A stretch of DNA of 64,000 nucleotides from Ciona intestinalis (Eukaryota; Chordata; Ascidiacea; Phlebobranchia; Cionidae): contig NC_020175.2 in NCBI RefSeq assembly GCF_000224145.3, positions 99,652-163,651 of the forward strand. The letters are read 5' to 3'. Shown piece after piece: positions 1 through 12,942 of the stretch (positions within the stretch are counted from its first letter, which is position 1; each line of letters begins with the position of its first letter). The position numbers and the translations under genes are program-made. Below the pieces are notes generated by a model. That model was given only the letters and a program-made list of their open reading frames with translations, did no database searches and had not been told where the DNA came from.

Positions 1-77
1 AAGTTTTAATATTAATAAGGTTTGAAAATCGGTTCGATTTTATAACTGTTTGTGTTTTTTACGAGAAAGAATTTAAA

Positions 78-2482
78 ATGGGTGAAGAAAAAGAATCTGC
101 AGGTAATGAAATAATTGATCGTTCAAAATCATATTAAGATGGTTTTTGACTTCTATTTTTGATAATTAATAATTTAAAGGTATGTAAAAGATGCTGCAAA
201 TGGTAATTTTACCATTTCTCAGCGGGAACATAAACTAAAAGTATTTGGTTTGCAGTTTATTTTACAAGTTGACGTGTTGTGTTGTAAAGTCTATTGTACT
301 ACATGGGTAAGGCCTTATACACAGTGAGGTATACATTGACACAGTTGGCCTATATACTCAAATTTGTTTAAAAGTTTAAAAACATCTTCCACCCAACACT
401 TATACATTCCATGATATTTAGGAATCCCTTGCTTTCTTACAACAAGCACCTTAAACAATATGCCAGGGAAGTCATCGTAAATTATAATACCTAGCACACT
501 AGCTCAAAAAAAGTAATTTTAATTTGATCTAGCACAAGATTCAGTTGTCTCCAAATATCTAAGTCATTTAATTTCTTCACCAGAGTCGATGCTGGCAGAA
601 ATTGAGAAGAAAATAACCGACTCTTTTGATATTTTTGATCATGAGTCGAATAAAACAGTTGATGTAAGAGAGATAGGAACCATTGTGAGGTCATTGGGCT
701 GTTGTCCATCGGAAGGTAAACATATACATTAGTCCTAATAGATGTATTTTACTATCCTGGCAGGGTGGGCAACGACAGTCGGTATAACATAGGTAAAATG
801 AATTTCCTATTCTTATTTATATTATAAATTGCCACAACATAGGGAAGATTGCTCGTAGGTCATTTGTAATCAATACTGCTGTATTAAACTATAAAAGGTA
901 ATGCCAATTCGGACTTAATATTTAGGACAAAATGCCGGCCAAAAAAAAAAACTTTCTAATGTGGCACAGAGGTAAGCTGTTTGTTCAAATATAATATAAA
1001 GGTTATTTTTTCTCCAGGACATGGTTAAAGAGGTTATAACACAGGTGTATTTTACTACCGTTTGGTTTTGTTGTTTTAAACTCTGATCTTGTCATACAGC
1101 CGACAATATTGGTATAATATAATTAATATTTTTAATCTAAAGAACCCAGTATATATTATAACATAGAAACTTACATAATATATTCGCCACAAGGTGAACT
1201 GCATGACATGTTGGCTGAAATAGAGGAAGAAGAACCAACAGGTTACATCAGGTTTGATAAATTTCTTCCAATGATGACGCATATACTGATGGAACGAAGG
1301 TATCTATGATTGGAAAGAATTTGAGTGTTTATTAATTTGGTCCATTACCGGCACGGCGCTGTGGTGTAGTGGGTGTATGTGTCCTTGGGCAAGACACTTA
1401 ACGGCAATTGCTTCAACCCAGTGGTCACTAATGGGTTGCCCAAATTATCAGCCATACATAAAAAAAAAATTCAAAAAAAAATAATCACCACAAAGTACAT
1501 ACATCGTAACTCGTAGATGGCACAGGTGTTAAACCATGTANNNNNNNNNNNNNNNNNNNNNNNNNNNNNNNNNNNNNNNNNNNNNNNNNNATGGGTGCCA
1601 AATTTATCAGCCATACATAAAAAAAAATATCACTTTACAAAGTAACATACATGGTACTCGTAAGGGTGGCACGAGGTGTTAAACTCATGTAAAAAAGACT
1701 GTCATTTTCGGGCCACGCCAGGATAAAGTAAGTTACATTCATTTATTCAAAGGCATTATTAGGAACAAATGATTTTATTTGTATGGTGTGAAGATTTAGT
1801 TATTTAGAACAAAGTAGAAAGGTAAAATAAATCTGGAGTGTTAGAAAGATATTTCATATTGAATCTTTTCCCACCTTTAAACTAAAACATTTGAATCGAA
1901 TGAATCTCTTATTATATTCAATACATCACGTTGTTGCAATGCTCCAATAGAGCCACTGCTACTGGTTAGATGCTTGCACTGCAACTGAAATATATTGATT
2001 GAAACTTATTCATCCTCGCATGGCAACAACAATAGTTAGAATACAGGTGTTCTGTTTGATACATACCTGCTTACGAATTATCATGTATGTAACTTATTTA
2101 TCTACGAAAGGGGAAAACGACAGTTGTTATGTAACACAGGTGTTCTGTTTAATACACTTGGTGCCAGCTTACAAGTTAACAAATATGTAACCTTAGACTA
2201 CAATATTGCATTCATGTTATTACACCCACCACTAAACCAACCACCCTCTTACATAGATACAAACCAGCACCTGAGGACCAACTTCTCAAAGCATTCGAGG
2301 TCCTTGATACCGAGAGGAAAGGATTTTTATCTCAGGAGGAACTCACCAAGTACATGGTGGAGGAGGGGGAACCTTTTACGCAAGAAGAACTCGATGAATT
2401 TCTATCGGCAGCCGTGGATCCTGACAGGGGCGTCGTCCTTTTTAAAGATTATGTTTCTGTGATGGCAGTTGAAGATTCATAA
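78..2482 (+). CDS. EFCAB2: EF-hand protein EFCAB2 / dynein regulatory complex subunit 8
   Basis: Four exons read in one frame: 78-102, 584-715, 1194-1299 and 2257-2482, with GT-AG junctions and a TAA stop at 2480-2482. The protein starts MGEEKESAES. It carries the family hallmarks: a calmodulin-like first EF-hand region (FDIFDHESNKTVDVREIG), then RSLGCCPSEGELHDMLAEIE, then EEEPTGYIRFDKFLPMM. The last exon holds the second EF-hand pair (AFEVLDTERKGFLSQEEL, then EEGEPFTQEELDEFLSA). Human EFCAB2 has the same blocks in the same order and is about the same length. The family belongs to the nexin-dynein regulatory complex of motile axonemes, so a ciliary or sperm role is expected. Intron 3 is the longest and contains SINE copies and a 50-N gap. 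The gene converges tail-to-tail with the nucleoside transporter downstream. Confidence is high. Confidence 0.95.
1355..1700 (+). repeat. tRNA-like SINE copies interrupted by an assembly gap
   Basis: Two partial copies of the window's commonest repeat lie in EFCAB2 intron 3. The recurring body reads: a 'gtgtatgtgtccttgggcaa' block, 'gacacttaacggcaattgct', a run of A, then 'cacaaagttacatacgtggt'. The copies break at the 50-N gap (1541-1590). The near-identity of the two halves around the gap may be why the assembler failed there. Confidence 0.7.
1541..1590. other. assembly gap (50 N)
   Basis: Fifty N inside an intron of EFCAB2, within a SINE copy. No coding exon is missing, because the flanking exons join in frame. 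Confidence 0.99.
1995..2190 (-). repeat. two tandem SINE tail units
   Basis: Two head-to-tail units of about 95 bp, each running from 'aacttatttatc' through 'acaggtgttctgttt' to 'atgtatgtaac'. They are the reverse orientation of the SINE tail seen elsewhere, for example 24540-24740 and 28124-28420. The unit begins and ends with the same 'atgtaactt' word, which would favour tandem growth. Confidence 0.65.
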
Positions 2483-3105
2483 CCAATCGCTCTCTTGTTT
2501 TTACTTCACAGATATCATATATTTTCTCGTTTCAATTGTTGCCCAGTTATCATTACTGTTACGTTATAATCTAGATTTTATTCTTGGAAAAACAAAAAAA
2601 AATTAAAACGGGATGACTATTACAAGTGTACATTTCATGTTAAAGGGAACAATTAAAACATACAAATTCAACACAAAATGAACAACATTTGTTACAATAT
2701 ACAAACATATACCAATAGCTCTTTATGGTCAAGCAATAATACTTGTAGCAAATAAGTATTAAAACGGTAAACATTAAAACGATGCATCATTCACTCTTAG
2801 AAGTCTTATTAAAAGCAGTGTGGTAAAAGCAGTTTAACAGTGAAAAACTTGCTCTTTTAAAATATACACAAAATATACAAGTTATAATGTCAGTACAACG
2901 AGTTTGGAACAGTTTGTAACTTAAGCGGAGCAGCTAAAAGTGATCAGCACATGCGAGGTTTTAGTTTTTCAATAGTAAAGCAGTAGTTGTAAAATTTTGA
3001 GTTAAATTTGAGGTTTCTAAAAGTAATTTCAGTGACTATTGCTGACTATTGCATAACAAAGTACGATTTTGAAGTACTACACCACTTATGATATCACAAT
3101 ATTGA
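2483..3105. other. convergent intergenic region
   Basis: About 620 bp of AT-rich DNA between the stops of EFCAB2 (+) and the nucleoside transporter (-). It should hold both 3' UTRs. I see no coding potential and no repeat I can name. Confidence 0.6.
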
Positions 3106-6100
3106 TTATGTTATAATCATCTTAAGAACAAATGAAAAGCCAGCACCCGACGCCAAACCGAGGCAAAGTGAGAAAGCTAACATTGAACCAGCGGTGCCTG
3201 CATTTTCCGAGGTGACCAATCTATAAAATATTGGTTTATTTATAAAGTTGGGTATAACCTTGAATTGGTTGCACCGCTTTTCACCGGTGTTTATATAGGG
3301 TTTTTGTATTTGACCAACACTTCAGTTTTGTATTTTTGACAGATGGTTATACAAATTATCAATAAATATTAAAATTGCTCCGTTTAAACAAGAGACTGGT
3401 GATGCGGGTATCTGAATCAATTCATATCTCTTTAGTTACACCATTAGTTAGATTTATTTTGTTTATCACGTATTTAGTAGCACTCGGTGTCTATAAATGT
3501 TAGATTACAAACACTCCACTTACTTAGGCCCATACTGCATGCATAATGTGCTCAGGTGTCCGTTGGAAAGACCAAATAAAACCATAAAAACAATATAATA
3601 CGCGTCGTTGGTAAAAATGACGGGAGCATTTCTTGGTTGCATGTTACATAATGCAAATAATGCTGGGAAAACCCCTCTTATGAGAACAGAAATAAGAAGT
3701 GCTATTCTGCTCTTTTCAGATGGCTGTGAAAATAAGTGTTTTATTTAAAAATAATCAAATGAAAACATAAATTTAAAAAAAAACTTTAATTAATACAGTA
3801 AAGTCATATTCATACCAGCTCTCAAATTAAGGCTGAGTTTTAAACATCATCGTTTTATGTAATAAATCTGAACCTGTGGTTCTCAAACTATATTGTACTA
3901 GAAAGACATCATTTTAAGCAGGAAAATTATTTTTAACCTCAACAACTAATGGTTTGTATAACTTTATATATGATATGTAATGAATACTCATGGTAGGTAG
4001 TAGTTATATACAATATAATACACAAGTAGTATACAGCTTGGTTAATAATTATATCAGTCTTACCAGTACTATAGGCTACTCAAAAAAGTTCTAAAAATTA
4101 ACAACAAGTGAAATATAAATATAATATAAACCCCCTTGTTACTTACAATGTGAATATATCCAGCAATTGACCTCCCAAGCCAATCGGTCAAGTTGAACAT
4201 CAAGAAACAACAAACTGGAGTGAAATAAACATCTGGAACCAACAATATTGATATAAGTTAGTTATTTAGATGTGGTCGTGTAGTTTAACATGCGTGGTCT
4301 TGTAACTGAAGTCATATGTCACATAACATTTCCTATATTTATCTCTACTTTGTTTAACATGGGTTTAATCATAAAACATGGAATTCGTTGTCAGTTAAAT
4401 ATAAATAATACAGTCCATGTATTTACATGACATAGTTGTCTTTATTTTTAAATGTATCGGTTCAATAACTAAACCATGTTCAGTTATGTCAGAAGTTAAA
4501 ATAGAATAAAAAAAAAATAGAATAAGTGTATACATATATATATATACATTAATACATATATGGGCAATGGACTGTAATGTTTGATTTTAACTTGTTTTTG
4601 GAGAACATTTAAGGAGATTTAAAAATCTCTCAAAATTTCAATTGGAGGTTTTATTTAATCAAAAAGTAAGTTCAAACCGACCAACCAATCACAGCCTTAG
4701 TTAAATTCAAACCGACCAATCACAGCCTTGGTTGAATTCAAACCAACCAATGACAACCCACCATTCCAGAGATGTCCCGTTGACATTGACTTAATGTTGA
4801 CAGTGATAGCAGGGAAGCAAGCCAGGGTGACGAAGAAGGTGAAGAAAACACAGAAGCAATGTAACCAAATCTTCTTGAAGATTATCCACATGGGCGGGAC
4901 TGGCTGTGGATGTTAAATTAAATAATTAATTTTGAATGCTAACTCTGTTGTAACTTTGCAAAAGTAATTGCAACTCTAGCCAACATCACAGGTCCCATAG
5001 AGAGCATTGGTCTGGAACCTACCCGGGAGATTATTTTGACCAACACTTCAGTATTTTGAACAGGTAGTTTTATAAAACAACAACCCAATAAAGTCACATA
5101 ACATGCTCCTTCATTCTATGTTTGATCACATCACAAACACCCATTATGACATCACATACCTTCACAGTTGTTCCATTGTGAGACAAAGGTTTATCTTCGT
5201 CGGATTCCACACACACATTCGCCCTCGTGTGGTCAGGTTTGTTCTCGTTGATCACAAGCGCTTTCTGGCTTCGATCTGGTGAAACATGGACATCTCATAA
5301 AAACATAGACACCCTATACATTGAAATGTAGACATCATATAAATTGTAACGTCCGCGTATAACCATAGATATTATACATGACCTAATATAGCAAGTTGTA
5401 ATACATAGATATCATATAAACTGTAAGTCAGGTATAAAACAAATCCACAAACTTTACAGAATTCTTACTTTTTGTAGAATTTCTTCTAAATGTTTTTCCT
5501 CGATGGTAACGATAAAATTTCTATAAAATATTGAGGCGTTTATATTTCAATGCGATGTTACCAATATCATGCAGCACATAATATTAAACATAGCTCTTAC
5601 GAAAAAACACGTTAATTTTAACCATTGTTTCATCTGCCATACAGCAAGACACAACACAGCATACTGAACATGTAAAACTAAATAAAACAGGAAAACATTT
5701 TTTTAACAGAAGAGTTATTTCCAATATAAAGCAAGTTAGGATCTGGTGCTACAAAAACGTAACAGACGATTTCAAGTCGAACGAAATTTTGGTCTGTTTT
5801 GTTTTCGTAGCACAAGATCCTTACTGTATTTCATTACACAAGAATAATGAAATCATCCTTTATAAGCACTAGATCAGGGTCAGATTGGTGGAATTCATTT
5901 AAGTTACAAAGCAGGTTATGATTATTATTAACTTACATTCTTTGCAAGTATGATGTAACAAAGCAACGTCAGTGACAACACAATGACAGCTGTGAGGAAA
6001 AAAGCGAACGCGCTGCTGGTGGGTCCTGTACTGACTGTGGAATATGATGTCTATGTTTCAATACTTGTATTTATTGTAAATAAGAAGGTTCTTTATCTCT

Positions 6101-9100
6101 TCAAAGATCAGATTAATCAAAACAACAAAAATAGGAAATTAGCAGCAAAACGATAGTCTTAAAAAAACATTTTACTTAAGCCTAAGTGTCAAGCAAAAGC
6201 ATGGCTGGAAGATAATGTTATGTTATTAATACTGTTTTATGTATCACTATTCTCCATTTCTAATTTAATAGATGTTTTGTTCAAACAGGTCAATATTTTT
6301 GGTACTTTTTACAAAATAAAAACAGCAACTTACAAGATAAAGTAGCAATCATTGCAAGAGCAGCAAAAACTCCTCCCATGCCCTGTAATACATGGATGGT
6401 AAGATGGGTTGATATATTGAACATCGTGAGGTTTTTACACCTGAGACCTGGGATGTAGGTCCATTACCCCAACACCCAGGGTGCTACCATCTAGACCCCA
6501 CTGAGGCAGTTTATAGACACTCAATAATAGAGATTCCATTCTATAAGGGTGGGGTCTTCAGTGAGGCACACCTGAGACCTGGGATGTAGGTCCATTACCC
6601 CAACACCCAGGGTGCTACCATCTAGACTCCACTGAGGCAGTTTATAAACACTCAATAATAGAGATTCCATTCTATAAGGGTGGGGTCTTCAGTGAGGCAC
6701 ACCTGAGACCTGGGATGTAGGTCTATTACCCCAACACCCAGGGTGCTACCATCTATAACCCACTGGTGTATTTTATAGACACTTAACAACAGAGATTCCA
6801 TTCTATATGGATAAGACACAAACAACTGAGACCTGGGATGTAGGTCTGTTACCCAAATATGTATAAATACCTTACCGTGATTGTTTAAATACATCCCATA
6901 ATAAAGAGCATAATGCAAGAAATGTATGTCTATGTATTCAGTGTGACATATATGAAAGTAACGAGACTTAAGATATAAGTATATTTGGCCCAATTGATAT
7001 CTACACCCAGACACCCTCATATACATTGAAACTGCCCTTACCTGGCCAGCCATAACAGCCTGTGTATATCTTGGTGGTAACGAAGCAGCCATACCGAACA
7101 CAGATGATTGACAGATGGCGGAACAACAGTTCACAATGACAACAATCAGCATTGTGAGGCCAAAGAATAATTGTTGCCACGAACTTGTGTCAATCTGTTC
7201 AACAATTTAACGATTATTGTGAGGTAATTAATCGTATGAAACATAGAGATCATATAAATTAGGTGAAAAAGTATTTTCTGGTAAGTTTCAAAAAGAAAAT
7301 AAGTTCATTTGATTTCTATGACACAATTGTCCTCATTTTCAAACATTTAAAATTCATCTTTGTTTGAGTTTTGTTTGTTTCATAAATATATGTAATACAT
7401 GGGCTGTTATGTTCGTTCTGAAAGCAAATAAACATAATTGTTTATGTCATCCGTATCACAGATAAGATGGGCTCTCTTTATACAGGTTCAGGATTGGCTT
7501 ATGTCGAATGTGGTAAATTTTTATAACCTCATAAAAGCTATAAAAGTTACCTTAACAAACACAACAGTGACCACGAAACACAAGTTCATTATAAGCAGTG
7601 AAGTGACCATCCGTGTCTTTTCGCTTATTCTGAAATCAAAATACACATTATGACATCATAGGTAATAAACTAGAATAATCATCTGATATATAATTGTTAC
7701 ATCATAAAACCACTACTACCACACAATGATGTCATTCATATTCATAACCATTGGAATATGACGTGAAAAACGTTACTACCATATTTGATTTCATGTAGAA
7801 TGTAGATAAACTTATAACAACTTTATACTGTGTGGGTTCCATAAGATCTTGTAATAATTATTTAACTATTTGTGCAGTTTGAGCACATGTATGTAATGAG
7901 TGGCGGGCGACCACAGTGGTTATAACACGGGTGTTCTGTTTCATACAAACAGATTTAATATAAAACTCTGGTACAAAGATCCAATGCTGCATTTGTTTTA
8001 AAAGTTGGATTCACTCAGTGACATGTAACCTTAGTTAGGCCTTACTAACATCAAGCAGATGCCACTAATGTTACTTTAATACAAAATATGCAATAAGATA
8101 TACTTTGGTTTGTTCGCTTGCATAACACCTAACAGCAGAGTGAACACCGCTAGACGCTAACATTATGCATATACTATAATACCACAAATATGTGTTAATA
8201 TACCTTGTATTTATTACCATATATCTCTGTAACATTACAAAAATGCTAATAGCAGGGAAAAAGGTGACAAACTGACAACCCTAACAACAGTAACTATGAC
8301 ATCACATTCATACCTTTGTTGAAGTACTGTGTTAAGAAGTTGGAAGACAACATTGGGTAGCATGGCGCAAAGTGCGAGCGCGTTTTGAAACAGGAGTTGT
8401 AGACTGTTGTAATCAGCAGTGCTTCCAGGTGGTGAAGCTGTAGTGTTGCCAGATGTAAAGTTTTGTGGAATAGGAGTGGAGTTTGTGCTGTTCTTGTCTT
8501 GAAGTTTAAACATCCAATACTGAAGATAAATAAACATATTGTGACTTATACTCTAATGAAGGTTTAGGGATTTTTAAAGACTGCATGTTAAACGACTATC
8601 ATTTGGATCTCCATTTTTATTCTTGTGTATAATTTTTAATCTTCGCTCCCATAAATAAAGAAACAAAAGTTGTATTATGTGAGTATGTATTAAAGATTCC
8701 TTAGTAAGGAGTAGATTATCCTCGATAACTTGTGGCAAATAACTTTAGCAACTCTATATGGGAGGACATGGGATTTAAGCCAGATTTGCCAAACACCAAG
8801 ATTGCTTATCTTAGTCTGGTTGTAACATTCCTACCATGCGGCCAACCCGTGTGTTTATAAATTCTATCAATTTGAACATATAGTAGGGTGGGGAAGACAA
8901 GACACCTTCAGCACATAATATCCAAACATTCTGGTCAAGTTTTAAAGAATTAACAACGGTCTATGGGAGTCCCATTATAATTCTTTGAATGTTTTTTGTT
9001 TACTACCAAAATGGACGAGAAAATAGAATAGAAGGAGTCCCATCTTCCCCCACCCTACTATATGTTCATAATTGCACAACCATACAATGCTATTAGTGGT

Positions 9101-11735
9101 GGAACTTTATCCCAAACATAAATTCACCTCGTTAGCTGTGATGAAGAAATTCCATGGAAGCAGTGTTCCCAGACCAATCATATAAAAGAAGAAATAAACC
9201 GCATTTAATCTGGAAACACAAGAATATGGAACTTTATTTTCAAAACAAAGGTTTCAACAAAGGAGTTATTCTGGATTGTTGTGAAAAGCAATTGTTATCA
9301 AACTTTTATCAAGTTATATTTGAGTGGCACTTAGAAAAGAAAAAACTTTAACTCCACACTTTATAAGATATATTTTATTCACCTTGTGCCTGTTTACAAG
9401 TTACAACGTATGTTACTTTGTGGGTGATTACTTCTTTCTGTATATGGCTGACAATTTATACAACCCATTAAAATGTAACTTATTTTATCTTGGCATAGCG
9501 GGCAATGATAGCTGTTATAACACGGTATTCTTTATCATACAGCTCTTGCCTACTTTTACGTTACCACCAATGTAACTTTTGATAATGATGCTATGTTTAA
9601 AATAAATTATATTCTTTCTTTTATAACAAGAGTTACGAATTGCAATACATTTAAAGACCTTATGTACGCTTACGCTGACCTAAATTTACATATTATATAT
9701 GCTATGGCTGTACATTTTCCCATTTTTTGCTTATGGCTGTGCATTTTCCCATTTTTCGCTTAACCGTTAAGTTTTGTATTCCCAATAAAAGCGTCTTGTT
9801 TATCGCTTTTGTGAATTTAAGGCCAACTTTTTGATGTACGTATAGACTATGCTTGCAATACACACGCAAACGTTCTTTACGTCAAAGTAATGCTTTCTTA
9901 TTCGTATTGAAACCTGATTTAAAGCATCGGCAGGCTAAATAATGAATGTGTGAATTGCAATTATGACGCAAATTATCAACGTGTGAATTGCTATTAAGTC
10001 GTAATTTATTGACAGGCTAAACAATCACTATTGTGATGCAATAAACCCACATGTGAATGCCTGCTATTTCGTAATAAACATGCGGCTTGGTTGAGGAAAA
10101 CATTGAAGTTGTTTTGAAAACATTGAAGTTGTTTATCATGCTAATGTTACACACAAGTTGCCCTGCCATATTAACAATCGAGATTGTTGACGTAATCGCC
10201 ATGTATGGCACGATCAAAACCACAGCGTTGCTGCGCACTCTGTCTTATCGCGAAGCACCGGTCAACGAACGCGGACACGCGCCTTTTGTGTAAATAAGAC
10301 AGATATTGATATACGTGTATGCGTTATGACTTCATAATTCAGTTAAGGATTTGAACTTTCCATTAGTGGTTAACAGAATAGGTTTGGTTAACCGCTAACT
10401 TTTCCACAGCCCTAGTATATACAGTTACAACAGTTGCTTACCATAAAATATACCATATATAAACAATTTTATAAAATAGATGTTATATGTGTAGATTGAA
10501 ACTTTTAAATACACTTACATGATTATTAATAGATATACTAATCAATGACGAAAATATTAATTCAAAAACTTTAAATAGAAATCACCTATCGACGGGTTGT
10601 GGCATTTCTATGGATTCCTGGTTGCTGACGGGATTGGTTGAGCTGTTCGGCGAATCAGAAGCCAGCAAGTTACGACTCTCTAAAAAATCTGGATCTGAGA
10701 AAAAAAATTATTAAAAATCGAAGTTTACGCTGATAATGTCAATGCATGGCAGACCAAACATTAGATCTGAGAAATTACGAATATTCTTTTATGCCTGATA
10801 ACCCCAGGTGGCAACAGCACAAATTTAAAAATTCTGTCTAAACGTGTATAAAAAATCCACTTGTATTAGAACTGTTTAAGATTCTTAAAGTAGTTTTTGT
10901 AAAGTTATAAACTTTCTTCCATTTTCTTGGAAAATTGACAACTGACTTCTCTAAGACTGCTAAACACTATGCAGTATAAGATGTGTTAAATATTCCTTTG
11001 TTACCTAATAATCATATATCTTTCATAATTTTATCAATGATTACGAAACCCTGAGCCACACATTGCTGACTATACACCACGTGTTAACAGTTGCCCAACA
11101 CCACGTTATACTCACTTTACGACTTCCCAAATATTCCTAAATTAGAAATAAAGAGGTTACGCAAATAACTTGTATGCCAGCCATACAAAGGAGGGAAATC
11201 AATAGCCGTGCTTGGAAATCTTATCCAGCAAAGATTTCAGCAGCTTAACGCATCTACTGCGTGGTCTTTATGACGTAAATCATTTGCTTAATCCACTACT
11301 TTGTGCAATATGTTTGCGCAATGTGGGAGTGTAAAGTCTAAAATCTGAACTCAGATTACATTTCGTGAACTTTCTAGTAATTGTTTTGAACCGTAATTCA
11401 CTAATTGTAATTAATGTTGAATCTTGGACACTCAATTAAATTACTTTAAAACAAAATTATGAATTGTTGGATAAAGAAATGCAGCAATAAAGTAAAATAT
11501 AAAATCAGTAAATATATATATACACAAATTATGATTACAATTATACAGACAGAAAAAGCACAAAAAGCAAACAAAACATGCAATGAATTTAATAAAATCT
11601 GCAAACTTTTTAACATAAAACCTTATTGTGCAACTTATTTACTTAGTTTCATATTCACCCCTATACCACACACACTGTTACGGAGCAAACAAAATCTGCC
11701 GATCAGCAAACACACTTACCGCGCTCGTTGTTCAT
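3106..11735 (-). CDS. Equilibrative nucleoside transporter (SLC29 family, ENT3-like)
   Basis: Fourteen exons close in frame, giving 500 residues: 11735-11720, 10694-10586, 9209-9128, 8519-8314, 7629-7551, 7194-7042, 6382-6334, 6034-5937, 5520-5469, 5275-5160, 4903-4762, 4232-4147, 3723-3524 and 3220-3106. ENT hallmarks are GLGTLLPWNFFITANEYW in TM1, FGMAASLPPRYTQAVMAGQ in TM5 and FNLTDWLGRS in TM8, with a C-terminal FGLSNGHLSTLCMQYGP block. The family moves nucleosides down their gradient through 11 membrane helices. The first luminal or extracellular loop has four N-glycosylation sequons (NST, NST, NFT, NTT). The N-terminal tail has an acidic dileucine, E11-S-R-N-L15-L16, like the lysosomal sorting signal of ENT3. 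I therefore infer an endolysosomal member, but orthology to ENT3 rather than ENT1/2 is not proven. The start at 11735 is chosen because it is the only ATG exon that splices in phase. Introns hold several repeats. Confidence 0.93.
5734..5824. repeat. short fold-back element
   Basis: The left arm 5734-5752 (agttaggatctggtgctac) and right arm 5807-5824 (gtagcacaagatccttac) are near-perfect reverse complements. The inner sequence continues to pair around 'gtaacagac' and 'gtctgtt'. It sits in an intron of the nucleoside transporter and looks like a tiny MITE or an RNA hairpin. Confidence 0.6.
6424..6850. repeat. 131-bp tandem repeat, about three and a half copies
   Basis: The word 'ctgagacctgggatgtaggt' recurs at 6441, 6572, 6703 and 6826, giving periods of 131, 131 and 123 bp. 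The units include 'ttaccccaacacccagggtg' and 'gagattccattctata'. The first copies are almost identical, so the expansion is recent. The same family occurs in reverse in an ABCC10 intron (29215-29580), so the tandem array grew from a dispersed repeat. Confidence 0.85.
8875..9067. mobile_element. MITE with tagtagggtgggg inverted ends
   Basis: The ends 'tatagtagggtggggaaga' (from 8879) and 'tcttcccccaccctactata' (to about 9062) are inverted repeats around a 180-bp AT-rich body. It has no coding capacity. Diverged copies with the same ends occur at about 43500-43690, 54783-54947, 56343-56550 and 56933-57118, which defines a family of non-autonomous DNA elements. The superfamily cannot be fixed from the ends alone. 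Confidence 0.75.
9702..10415. mobile_element. candidate hAT-like non-autonomous DNA transposon
   Basis: The left end starts 'ctatggctgt' and continues to 'cgcttaaccgttaa'. The right end, read in reverse, is 'ctagggctgtggaaaagtta' followed by 'gcggttaacc'. The ends are therefore diverged inverted repeats of the hAT type (cagggctgtgg-like). The left end appears partly duplicated near 9734. Flanks resemble an 8-bp duplication (tatatatg versus tatataca), with two mismatches. The interior has no transposase and carries one GC-rich patch at about 10195-10290. It lies in an intron of the nucleoside transporter. Confidence 0.45.
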
Positions 11736-12942
11736 TCTTCAGCAGTTTTTTTTGCCACTCCTAATATAAACAAAACAATTCCTTCGTCTGATAACTTCCG
11801 GCGTCGGCGCAACACAAGCCCGCACGCATGTAGTACCAATTCTTGTATTGTGCCTGAATTGAAACGTTTAAATAAGTTTCACAAAGAATATATATTTAAT
11901 CGTATTTCAACAAAGTGTCGATTTGCTGCTAATACTTTTCTCTTCCTTGTTTTTATTAATTTAATCTTCGCTACAGTACTCCAAAAGAGAAAAACGAAAT
12001 TTACGTTATTTAAAACAACAGTGCTTTTACGAACCTCTAATAATTGTGAATTTAGGCACATTTGCTTCAACCGTAGCTGTTGTCTTGCAAGTATTAATAA
12101 TAACAAACAAATTAGAAAGTCAACACAATGTCCTTGGGGGGTTATAGCGGTTTCTTCGCTTTCGCGATGTCAACAAGTATCTAAAGTGACGTCATAAAAG
12201 AACAACAGCTGATTATGTTCAATCGAGCGTGGCGGAAACCATAGAGATGTTAAAGCTCCCACACGTGCGAAGTGTTTTGAGGTCTTGAGTGCTTTTATAA
12301 CCCGGATATATACGAACTTCACGAAACAGAACATGGTTTATAAAGTTAAAAGCAGTTACAGTTGTTCGTTTGTTTAACATAGAAAGCTATAATTACGTTT
12401 TTACTTTATCTAATTTTTTTCACCAAAAAGTAGGCTACCTGTGTTATGCTGTTACATGCTATTATTATTTTTCTGGGATTGCAAAAAGACGAGTAATAAA
12501 ATACAACAGATCTTTTGAGTAAGAACTGACATGTTTAAATTACACATCTAAACTAACTAACAAGTGTCCTCTTTATTATCTAGGGTATTCTTGTTAAAGG
12601 TATAGGTGGAGTCAAAGTTTTGTGCACAAGGTGTGTGCTTTGTATTTGTAAAGGCAGATTGAAAGCTTTTCTATATTTGGAATATATTACAGCTGTGAAC
12701 AATACAACATTTATATAAGAGTAAGATATAGAGGGATTGCACAAAAGATTCCAATTTGGTCTTAACTTGAGATATATTTCATTAAAAGATCGTAAAACAA
12801 GACCTAGAACAGATTACCAAATCATTCATTCAAGACTTACATCTGTATTGAAAATATAAAAGGACCACACACACACATTTTGGGATATATTACAACACGC
12901 AAATTACATATTCCGTAATCTAAGGAGCACGCGAGTGAGTCC
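11736..12942. promoter_or_regulatory. divergent promoter interval between SLC29 gene and MPHOSPH6
   Basis: The 1.2 kb separates two divergent start codons, so it should hold both promoters. I see an E-box 'cacgtg' near 12261 and a 'gtgacgtcataa' CRE-like site near 12187. There is no recognisable coding sequence. A long open frame here on the + strand has no ATG near its start and matches no family I know. Confidence 0.5.

Noticed and set aside
6652-7152. A long minus-strand frame in the SLC29 gene region read as one 166-residue protein.
   Set aside because: Only its first part (exon 7194-7042) is coding; the rest reads through the intron and the 131-bp tandem repeat.
11628-12197. A 189-codon open frame on the + strand upstream of MPHOSPH6.
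   Set aside because: It has no ATG near its start, overlaps the first exon of the SLC29 gene on the other strand, and its translation shows no domain, so it is a chance frame.
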